DNA of 64,000 bases from assembly GCF_009674665.1 (NCBI RefSeq), contig NZ_WKJD01000006.1, positions 310,001-374,000 on the forward strand, written 5' to 3'. Of this stretch, positions 55,595 to 62,866 are shown piece after piece. Source of the stretch: Agromyces kandeliae. Lineage in GTDB: Bacteria > Actinomycetota > Actinomycetes > Actinomycetales > Microbacteriaceae. Made by a program: the position numbers and the translations under genes. Every line of letters starts with the position of its first letter. Positions within the stretch are counted from its first letter, which is position 1. The notes beneath the pieces are model-generated. The model saw only the letters and a list, made by a program, of their open reading frames with translations. It made no database searches and was not told the DNA's origin.

Positions 55595-56763
55595 TCCTTC
55601 CGGAGCCCGACCTTGAGGACTCCGAGGAACATCCCGGCCATGACGGTCTGCGCCCCGAGCATCATGAAGAGCGCGGCGAGGACGGCCGTGCGCGCGGTCG
55701 TGCCGGGATCGAGCGGGCCGAAGTCGGCCGCGGCCCAGACTGCGAATTGCCAGATCGCGATGGCGAGACCGACGAGGAACAGGGCGAGCCCGATGAGGGC
55801 CCCGCTCTCGAGGCTGATCCGGCGTTCGAGCCGGTCGAAGTTGCGCGACCTCGGGATCCGGAAGCCCTCGTGCTGCGCGTAGATCTTGGTCAGGATCGCG
55901 AACAGCACGGACTGGTACCCGACGACCGTGAGCGCGGCGAGGTACACCTGGCTCGACAGGTCGAACCCGACGTCCCCGAATACGACCGGACCGAACGCGA
56001 GGGCGAGCGTGCCGAGGAGCCCCAGCAGGAACGCGACCGTTCCGGGGATGAGGAACAGCCAGCGGGGACTGAAGATGAGGAGGAACCGGAGGTGGCGCCA
56101 TCCGTCGCGCCAACTGCGCAGGTGCGGCGGCCGGCTGCGGCCGTCCTTGTCGAGGGTCGTGGGCACTTCGGTGACCCTGAGCCCGCCGAGGGTCGACTTC
56201 ACGACCACCTCGCTCGCGAACTCCATGCCCGTGGTCTGCAGGTGGAGGTCGAGCATCGACTGCCGGTGGAAGCCCCTCAGCCCGCAGTGGAAGTCGCCGA
56301 TCGGGGAGCGGAACAGCACGCGTCCGACCCACGACAGCACGGGGTTGCCGAGGTACTTGTGCAGGGGCGGCATCGCACCCTCGGCGATGCCGCCGCGGAA
56401 GCGGTTGCCCATGACGAGCTGGTCGCCGGCGCGGAGCCGTTCGACGAACGCGTCGAGCTTCGAGAAGTCGTAGCTGTCGTCGGCGTCGCCCATGATGACG
56501 TAGGTGCCCCGCGCCGCTTCGATGCCTCCCAGCAGCGCGCTGCCGTAGCCCTTCGCGGGCACGTCGACCACGCGAGCGCCGCGCGCCCGCGCGATCTCCT
56601 GCGACCCGTCGGTCGAGCCGTTGTCGGCGACGACGACCTCGCCGACGACGCCGCTGCGCTCGAGGTACCCGTTCGCCTTGTCGATGCAGGTCGCGAGGGT
56701 CTCGGCCTCGTTCAGGCAGGGCATCACGATCGAGAGTTCGATCGTGTCGGTCGCAGCTGGCAT
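55591..56763 (-). CDS. Polyprenyl-phosphate glycosyltransferase (DPM1-like, membrane)
   Basis: This 390-residue protein has a GT2 domain (about 1-235) with IVMPCLNEAETLATCI, VVADNGSTDGS, GDADDSYDF (DXD) and GDFHCGLRGFHR, then about four helices (about 240-385). It resembles polyprenol-phosphate mannose/glucose synthases that load sugars onto a lipid carrier for use outside the membrane. I chose the ATG at 56763 (MPAATD) over 56802, because leftward TACGAT at 56806-56801 would place the transcript start between them. It overlaps the next glycosyltransferase gene. Confidence 0.86.
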   Translation of the reverse strand: MPAATDTIELSIVMPCLNEAETLATCIDKANGYLERSGVVGEVVVADNGSTDGSQEIARARGARVVDVPAKGYGSALLGGIEAARGTYVIMGDADDSYDFSKLDAFVERLRAGDQLVMGNRFRGGIAEGAMPPLHKYLGNPVLSWVGRVLFRSPIGDFHCGLRGFHRQSMLDLHLQTTGMEFASEVVVKSTLGGLRVTEVPTTLDKDGRSRPPHLRSWRDGWRHLRFLLIFSPRWLFLIPGTVAFLLGLLGTLALAFGPVVFGDVGFDLSSQVYLAALTVVGYQSVLFAILTKIYAQHEGFRIPRSRNFDRLERRISLESGALIGLALFLVGLAIAIWQFAVWAAADFGPLDPGTTARTAVLAALFMMLGAQTVMAGMFLGVLKVGLRKE

Positions 56764-56800
56764 GTCGCAGTGGATCCTGTCGGTGTGGGAGGGCGAGTTC

Positions 56801-56806
56801 ATCGTA
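56801..56806 (-). promoter_or_regulatory. -10 box for the DPM1-like gene
   Basis: Leftward TACGAT; the predicted start near 56794 leaves about 30 bases before the ATG at 56763 and excludes an ATG at 56802. It lies in the short region shared with the divergent GTG at 56821. Confidence 0.38.
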
Positions 56807-56820
56807 CAGAATGAGACATC

Positions 56821-57699
56821 GTGGAACTCGGACTGGTGGTCTCGACGCTCGGCCGCGTCGAACCGCTGCAGCGCCTCCTCGACTCGCTCTCGGGTCGGCT
56901 CGCGTCGGGCGACGAACTCGTGGTCGTCGCCCAACGGAACCTCGCCGAGGTGACGGCGCTGGTCGAGCGCTTCGATGCCGGCCGCGGCCGTGCCGTCGTC
57001 ACGACGAGCGATCCCGGCGCCGCACGAGGACGCAACCACGGCGTGGCGTCGCTCGTCGGCGACGACCCACTCCTCGTGTTCCCCAACGACACGACGTGGT
57101 TCCCGGCCGGCAGCCTCGAGGCGCTCCGGGCGCTGCCCGCGGAGACGCGACTCGCCGCGATGACCGTCGTCGACGAGCACGGCCCGAAGTTCGTCCTCCC
57201 CTCCGCGGGCACGCCCTTCGACCGATGGAACGCGTGGAACGTGATCGAGATGGGACTGCTCCTCCGGCGCAGCCTCTTCGACGCCGTCGGCGGGTTCGAC
57301 CCCTCGCTCGGAACCGGCGCACCGACCCCCTGGCAGGCGGGCGAGGCGACCGACCTGCTCCTGCGCATCGACGACCGCCTCCCATGGGAGACGGCGCAGA
57401 TCCGGTGGCTCCCGCCGTCGGTCGCGGTCGGCGGGATCGCCGACGCCCACGGACTCGAGCGCGCGGAGCGCCGACGCAAGCTCCGCGCCTACGGCCGCGG
57501 TCTCGGCCTGGTCGTCACGCGCTGGCGCTACCCGTGGCCGTGGCGGGCGGCGTTCGTGGGCGGTGGCCTCGCGTTCGGCCTCCGCCACGGCGGCGAGTAC
57601 GGCGCGCTGGACGGCTGGTGGGTGTTCGTCGGTCGGCTGGAGGGCGCACTGGGCCGCACCTTCGGCGGCTCCGCCGCGGTCCAGGCGGTGCGCCGATGA
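56821..57699 (+). CDS. Family 2 glycosyltransferase with atypical motifs
   Basis: This 292-residue GT-A-like protein opens with LGLVVSTLGRVEPLQRLL. The usual DDGS is absent and the DXD position reads FPNDTTWFPAGSL. GAARGRNHGVASL and LLLRIDDRLPWE are typical of a branch of GT2. The altered metal motif (N-D in place of D-D) may mean different metal use. The start is a GTG; CAGAAT eight bases before it is a weak leaderless box. It starts a coupled run with the flippase (four-base overlap) and a GT4 enzyme. Confidence 0.82.
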   Translation: MELGLVVSTLGRVEPLQRLLDSLSGRLASGDELVVVAQRNLAEVTALVERFDAGRGRAVVTTSDPGAARGRNHGVASLVGDDPLLVFPNDTTWFPAGSLEALRALPAETRLAAMTVVDEHGPKFVLPSAGTPFDRWNAWNVIEMGLLLRRSLFDAVGGFDPSLGTGAPTPWQAGEATDLLLRIDDRLPWETAQIRWLPPSVAVGGIADAHGLERAERRRKLRAYGRGLGLVVTRWRYPWPWRAAFVGGGLAFGLRHGGEYGALDGWWVFVGRLEGALGRTFGGSAAVQAVRR

Positions 57700-58910
57700 G
57701 CCTCGAGTCCCCCGCGCCGATGCGCCTCCGCCGCGCCACCATGAGCGCGATCACCCTGCTCGGCGGCGTCTCCCTCGCGGTCATCCCGGCGGCGACCGTC
57801 TCGATCGCCTCACGCCTCTTCACGCCCGCCGAGCAGGGCGTCATCGCGGTCGCGGTCACCGTCGCGACCTTCGCGGGCCAGCTGGCGTTCGCCGTCATCG
57901 TCGAGTCGCGGCTGAGCTCTGCGGGCACCGAGCGACGCGTCGTCTTCCCGCTCTGGCTCGCCGCGGCATCCGTCGTCGCGGGCATCGCGGTCATCGCCAC
58001 GGGACCGAACGTGGTATCCCTGTGCATCGGCCTGCCCGTGCTCGTCGCCGCGCTCGAGGTCGGCCGCGGCGTCTCGGTCGCCGAGCGCCTCGACCGCCGG
58101 GAGATCTGGGCCTCGATCCTCGTCGGCGCGGGTGCGCTCACCGGCGTCCTCGCCGGCTTCGCGGGCCAGGCGTGGGCGCTGACGCCGCTCGTCGCGGGCA
58201 TCGTCGCGGCGACCGTCGTCCGGTGCCTGCCCGTCGAGCACCGGGCGAGCCGACCCGAGCGTCGCGTGATGGGATGGGTCGTCGCCGACACGGCGATCAC
58301 CGGCGCCGTGTACCCGCTGCTCAACTCGATGATCCTCGCCTTCCTCGGTCCGAACGAGGCGGTGCTGTTCGCCGCGATCTCGACCGTGTCGGGCCTGCTC
58401 GCGATCCCGCTGAACTTCATGCGCCTCCGCCTGCTCAAGGAGCACTCGGGGCTCGACATCGTCGTGTCGGCCGGCGCGGTCGTCGCGGCGATCGTCGCGC
58501 TCCTCCTCGCGGAGTGGCTCGGCGTGTTCGGCTTCCTCTTCGGCGAGGCCTGGACCGCCTCGGCGACGCTGCTGCCGCTCCTCATCGCCTGTGCGTGGCG
58601 CGCGGCGTCGCTGGCGACCACGATCCCGTTCGCCTCGCTGCGGCGGCGCGGGGAGGTGCGACTCGTGACCGGCCTGCGCGCCCTCGTCTCGGTGATCACC
58701 TTCGCACTGGCCGGACTCGCGCTGGTCACCGGATCGCTCGCCGCGGTGTTCGGCGGGCTGCTCGTCGCCGAGCTGGTCTCGGCAGTCGTCTACGAGGGGG
58801 CGCGCCGTCGGCGGGTCTCGGCGGTGCGGGCCGGGTCGGCCTCCGGCACGGATGCCGCAGGCGCCGCGCGGCACGCTCGGGACGAGCAGGCGGGCGGCGA
58901 CGCAGCATGA
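57696..58910 (+). CDS. Wzx-like polysaccharide flippase
   Basis: This 404-residue protein has about 12 hydrophobic helices with the spacing of the MATE-like/Wzx superfamily (IPAATVSIASRLFTPAEQGVI at the start, then GPNEAVLFAAISTVSGLLAI after helix 6). It is slightly shorter than typical Wzx proteins. It would flip lipid-linked sugar units to the outer face, where the two ligase/polymerase-like proteins act. The ATG overlaps the previous stop by four bases and its own stop overlaps the next start (ATGA). Confidence 0.82.
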   Translation: MSLESPAPMRLRRATMSAITLLGGVSLAVIPAATVSIASRLFTPAEQGVIAVAVTVATFAGQLAFAVIVESRLSSAGTERRVVFPLWLAAASVVAGIAVIATGPNVVSLCIGLPVLVAALEVGRGVSVAERLDRREIWASILVGAGALTGVLAGFAGQAWALTPLVAGIVAATVVRCLPVEHRASRPERRVMGWVVADTAITGAVYPLLNSMILAFLGPNEAVLFAAISTVSGLLAIPLNFMRLRLLKEHSGLDIVVSAGAVVAAIVALLLAEWLGVFGFLFGEAWTASATLLPLLIACAWRAASLATTIPFASLRRRGEVRLVTGLRALVSVITFALAGLALVTGSLAAVFGGLLVAELVSAVVYEGARRRRVSAVRAGSASGTDAAGAARHARDEQAGGDAA

Positions 58911-60004
58911 CCCGGATCCTCGTCGACCTGCTCTTCCAGACCGGCCGCAAGGGCGGCATGGAGTCGTACGTGCGCGAGCTGTACCCGCGGCTCGGCTCCC
59001 TCAGGCCCGACCTCGAGTTCGTGGGCCTGGCCTCGACCGAGCTCGCGGAGGCCGGAGCGCCGTGGTTCCCCGGCGAGCTCGTCGCCTCCGGCCGCTCCGG
59101 CGAGGACCGGGTCGCGTGGGCGCGCGGCGAGGTGCTCGACGTCGCGCGCCACGCCGCCCGACTCGACGCCGACCTCGTCCATGCACCCGCGAACCTCGGC
59201 CCCATCCGCTCCCGGACCCCCGTGGTCCTCACGGTGCACGACCTGCTCCCCTTCCGGCACCCGGAGTACGTGCCCGGTCCGTACGCACCGGTGCTGCGCT
59301 GGATGATCCGCGGCGCCGCACGCGCCGCGCGCCGCGTGCTGACCGTGAGCGAGTCGACCGCGGGAGATCTCGCCGACCTGCTCGGCCTCGACCGGGCTCG
59401 GATCGACGTGGTGCCGCTCGCCGGCGGTGCGAGCGGCGCGACGGCCGGGGCATCCGCCGACGTGCGCCGTTCGGACGACCTCGTGCTCGCCATCGGCAAC
59501 CGCATGCCCCACAAGGACTTCGCCGCACTGCTCGAGGCGGTCGCGCTCCTGCCCGCCGACCGGCGTCCGCGCGTGGTCGTGACGGGCAGCCACGACGACG
59601 ACCCCCTCGCTCCGGAGGTGCGCCGGCTCGGGCTCGACGAGCGCGTGCGGCTGGAACGGTGGGTGGCCCCCGAGGAACTGGAGCGCCTCTACGGGGAGGC
59701 CGCCCTGTTCGCCTTCCCGACCCGATTCGAGGGCTTCGGGCTGCCGCTCATCGAGGCGATGGCGCGCGGTGTCCCGGTCGTGGCGTCCGACCTCCCCGTC
59801 CTGCGCGAGGTGGGCGGTGACGCGGCGCGATGGGTCGGACCGGGCGACCGCGCGGCGCTGTCTCGAGCGATCGACTCGCTGCTGTCGGACCCGGTGGAGC
59901 GGGAGCGGATGTCGCGCGCCGGCCTCGAGCGTGCGGCGCGCTTCTCGTGGGAGCGCACGGCACGCGGAACCCTCGCCTCCTTCGAGCGCGCGCTCGCGGG
60001 CTGA
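58907..60004 (+). CDS. Family 4 glycosyltransferase (GT-B)
   Basis: This 365-residue protein has two Rossmann domains: an N-terminal acceptor domain (about 1-165; LVDLLFQTGRKGGMESYVREL, VHAPANLGPIRS) and a C-terminal donor domain with LVLAIGNRMPHKDFAALLEA and the E-x7-E motif in FEGFGLPLIEAMARGVPVV. It is a retaining glycosyltransferase, often mannosyl- or rhamnosyl-, using a nucleotide sugar; the exact donor is unknown. It is the third gene of the coupled run GT2-flippase-GT4. It ends four bases from the convergent GT4 gene. Confidence 0.88.
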   Translation: MTRILVDLLFQTGRKGGMESYVRELYPRLGSLRPDLEFVGLASTELAEAGAPWFPGELVASGRSGEDRVAWARGEVLDVARHAARLDADLVHAPANLGPIRSRTPVVLTVHDLLPFRHPEYVPGPYAPVLRWMIRGAARAARRVLTVSESTAGDLADLLGLDRARIDVVPLAGGASGATAGASADVRRSDDLVLAIGNRMPHKDFAALLEAVALLPADRRPRVVVTGSHDDDPLAPEVRRLGLDERVRLERWVAPEELERLYGEAALFAFPTRFEGFGLPLIEAMARGVPVVASDLPVLREVGGDAARWVGPGDRAALSRAIDSLLSDPVERERMSRAGLERAARFSWERTARGTLASFERALAG

Positions 60005-60008
60005 GCCG

Positions 60009-61196
60009 TCACCGGCGCAGTCGCTCGGCCCGTCGCAGGAGTTCCTCGACCGAACCGGCGAGGTTCCGGGACTCGCGCTCGCGCGCGAACCACTCGGCCG
60101 TGGATCGGCGCAGCTCGCCGCCGGCGTCGACGACCTCGCGGATGGCCGCCCCGAGCGCCTCGGCCGTGGCATCCGTCGCCACCGCCCCGTTGACGCCCGG
60201 CTCGACGAGCTCGACCGAGGCGTTGTCGTCGCCCGCCACGACCACCGAGGGCACGCCGAGGGCGGCCGCCTCGGCGACCACGAGCCCGAACCCCTCGCGC
60301 GCGGAGGGGTTCACGAGGGCCGCGGCGCCCGAGACCACCGCATCCAGGTCGTCGTCGTCCAGTCGCCCCAGGAAGTGCACGGCATCGACGACCCCCGCCG
60401 ACGCGGCCGCCGCCCTCGCGCGCTCCGTCTCGGGGCCGGTGCCGACCACCCGCGCCTCGAGCCCCGGGATCGTGCGACGCGCCACCGCCAGGGCGGGCGG
60501 CAGCGCATCGAGCCGCTTGTCCGCGATGTGACGGCCGACGAACACGACGTACGGGGCCGCGGCCGGCGCATCGCCCCGGGCTTCGGGTGTCGCGCGACCG
60601 GCGAAGGCGTTGGGCGGACTGGCGAGGTCGAGCAGCCCCAGCACGATCGGGTCCGCGCCGGGCAGCGCCGCCCGGAGGCGCGCCAGCGTGAAGCCGCTGT
60701 TCACCAGCCGGATGTCGCCGAGCCGGACCGCGAGCCACTGCAGCACCGCCGCGACCGTCCCCGTCACCGCACCCGCATAGGCCCGCCACTTCCGTGCGGG
60801 CCACACCTCGAGCCAGTCGACGGCGATCACGACCGGACGTCCGAGGAGCGCCGCGCGGACCGCGAACACGTTGAGCACCGGCAGCGCGGCGACGACGACC
60901 AGGTCGACGTCGCGCCCGTGGCGGACGAAGTGGCGGAACAGGCCGAACGCGAAGGCCACGGCGCTCCGCGTCGTCCGCACGCCGCCATCGTCGTAGATCT
61001 CGCCGCGCCACACCGAGACGACGTCGAACGGAGCCGTGGGCGGCTCCGTCGGCGGCCACTGCGCGCGCGTGACGTACGTCACGTGCGCGCCGCGGGCCAC
61101 GAGCTCCTCGGCCATGCGCCGGTAGACGCGCTCCCCGCCGCCCGTGTTGACCGGGAAGACGCAGTCGTACGCGATCGCCACGCGCTGCCGGCTCAT
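60009..61196 (-). CDS. Family 4 glycosyltransferase (GT-B)
   Basis: This 395-residue enzyme has the GT4 layout: AYDCVFPVNTGGGERVYRRMAEEL at the N-terminus, VVFVGRHIADKRLDALPPAL in the donor domain, and the E-x7-E motif in SAREGFGLVVAEAAALGVP. The middle contains a hydrophobic stretch (about 155-175) that may contact the membrane. It overlaps the DUF2142 gene by four bases (ATGA), so it is translated after it. Donor and acceptor unknown; mannose is plausible given manA and manB nearby. Confidence 0.87.
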   Translation of the reverse strand: MSRQRVAIAYDCVFPVNTGGGERVYRRMAEELVARGAHVTYVTRAQWPPTEPPTAPFDVVSVWRGEIYDDGGVRTTRSAVAFAFGLFRHFVRHGRDVDLVVVAALPVLNVFAVRAALLGRPVVIAVDWLEVWPARKWRAYAGAVTGTVAAVLQWLAVRLGDIRLVNSGFTLARLRAALPGADPIVLGLLDLASPPNAFAGRATPEARGDAPAAAPYVVFVGRHIADKRLDALPPALAVARRTIPGLEARVVGTGPETERARAAAASAGVVDAVHFLGRLDDDDLDAVVSGAAALVNPSAREGFGLVVAEAAALGVPSVVVAGDDNASVELVEPGVNGAVATDATAEALGAAIREVVDAGGELRRSTAEWFARERESRNLAGSVEELLRRAERLRR

Positions 61197-62797
61197 GCGC
61201 TGGGGCTCCCCGACGCGTCCCCCTGCGTCGCCCGGGCGACGGCCGCGACGTCGACGGGCGCGAGGTCGGAGTCGAGCCGCGCGACCAGGACGCCGAGCCG
61301 GCCGATGAAGGCCGCATACGCCGCCGAGGCGATGGCGTACAGCGTGACGAGGAGCGGCCACCCGCCCGGGGGCTGCCACTCGGGCGCGAGGACCATCTCG
61401 GTGATGCGGTCGTCCAGGCCCACCACGTAGCGGTACATCACGAACAGGAAGACGTACGCGCCGAACGCGGCGAGGAGCACGCCGCCGAGCCACGTGTACC
61501 GCACCGAGAGCCGTGCGATGCGGTCCGGGGTCCTGCGGGAGAGCAGGTGGCAGATCACGATCAGCGCGCCGAGGTAGAGGAACAACCCGTACCGGCCCTG
61601 CCAGATGATCCCGGTCTGACCGACCGAGCGCGCCTGGACGAGCACCGGCACGACCACGCAGGCCGCGATCACGACGGCGATCACGACGGCATCGCGTCGC
61701 TGCGACGAGCCGACCGCGAGGAACACGACGGCGCCGACCACCGCCGCCACCGACCACAGCGCCCAGGCGGGGATGACGGTGTCGAGCCATCCGAACTCCC
61801 CGATGGCCTGCTGGAGCAGTTCATCGGTGAGGCGGAGCATGTAGACGACGCCCTCGAGGAACCCCGCGCCGACGAGCGGCGCATCGCCCTCCCTGGCCTG
61901 GCTGGAGAGGCTGCCGCCGACCAGCGTCCACCCGAGCGAGAACAGCCCGAAGACGGCGATGATCCCGAGCCAGAGGTAGCTCCGAGCCGTCGTGAACAGG
62001 CTCCGCACCGGCGCCCAGCCGACCGTCAGCGCCGCCAACGCGACGATGACGACGAGCCACAGCGGCCCGAGCGCCCGCGCGGTGACCAGTGCGGCGGATG
62101 CGAGCGTGACGACCACCCACATCCAGGTCCGCGAGAACACCGCAGGCGGTCCGTGGCCGTGCGCCTCGAACAGGCGCAGTACCGCGACCCACAGGGCGAC
62201 GGATGCCGCGATCTCGAGACCGTTCGGATTGACCGAGCCCATGAGGTAGACGCACATGGGCAATGCCGAGAACGCGAGCGCGAGCGGCATCCACCGCGCC
62301 CTCGTGCCCGCAACGGCGAGCTGGAACGCGGCCCCGACGAACAGCGCACCGATCAGCGCGCTGACGATGCGCATCGCGATCACGCCCGCGTCGCCGCCGA
62401 TGACGAGGGACGGCCAGCCGACGAGTGCATAGTAGACGGGGTTGTACGCGCCGGTCCAGGTGTTGAACCAGTCCTGCCCGCCCTCGTCGCCGAGCGCGAC
62501 GCCGCAGTCGGCCGAGCGGTTCTCGTCGTCGACGTAGCAGAGCAGCGCGGGGTCGTACCGGTACTCGTCCGGCAGTCGCACGACGAGGTGGAGGACGCCC
62601 TCGACCTCGTCGCCGATCAGCTGGCCGCGGACCTGGGCGATCGCCTTCGTCGCGTGCGCGTTCTCGTCGGGCACGGAGAAGATCGGGGAGGCGAACGCCC
62701 ACAGGATGCCGAGGAACGCCGTCAGGGCGAAGCCGACCAGTCCCGCCCGGTTCGCGGCGGAGCGGCGCGCGCCGGCCCCCGCCGGTGCGTTCACCAC
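61193..62797 (-). CDS. DUF2142 multi-helix membrane protein
   Basis: This 534-residue protein has about 12-13 helices and, after helix 1, the DUF2142 motif FSVPDENAHATKAIAQVRG with a D-E pair in an outer loop, followed by WFNTWTGAYNPVYYALVG. The layout resembles GT-C glycosyltransferases, which use lipid-linked donors with an acidic pair in the first outer loop; enzymatic action is inference. Start: GTG at 62797 or 62794, directly after an in-frame TGA. A 9-codon reading frame (62791-62820) ends across the second GTG. It is the first gene of a pair with the GT4 gene. Confidence 0.85.
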   Translation of the reverse strand: MVNAPAGAGARRSAANRAGLVGFALTAFLGILWAFASPIFSVPDENAHATKAIAQVRGQLIGDEVEGVLHLVVRLPDEYRYDPALLCYVDDENRSADCGVALGDEGGQDWFNTWTGAYNPVYYALVGWPSLVIGGDAGVIAMRIVSALIGALFVGAAFQLAVAGTRARWMPLALAFSALPMCVYLMGSVNPNGLEIAASVALWVAVLRLFEAHGHGPPAVFSRTWMWVVVTLASAALVTARALGPLWLVVIVALAALTVGWAPVRSLFTTARSYLWLGIIAVFGLFSLGWTLVGGSLSSQAREGDAPLVGAGFLEGVVYMLRLTDELLQQAIGEFGWLDTVIPAWALWSVAAVVGAVVFLAVGSSQRRDAVVIAVVIAACVVVPVLVQARSVGQTGIIWQGRYGLFLYLGALIVICHLLSRRTPDRIARLSVRYTWLGGVLLAAFGAYVFLFVMYRYVVGLDDRITEMVLAPEWQPPGGWPLLVTLYAIASAAYAAFIGRLGVLVARLDSDLAPVDVAAVARATQGDASGSPSA

Positions 62798-62820
62798 TGC
62801 GCGCGCTCCATCTCAGGCAT
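62791..62820 (-). other. Possible 9-codon leader ORF overlapping the DUF2142 start
   Basis: Leftward, ATG at 62820 gives MPEMERAQW and a TGA at 62793-62791 that overlaps the second GTG of DUF2142 by four bases (GTGA). TAGACT lies nine bases before this ATG. It may couple translation to DUF2142 or be chance. Confidence 0.25.
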
Positions 62821-62866
62821 GACCGCCCGAGTCTAGCAACGCGGACCTCGTCGACCGGGCCCGCAC

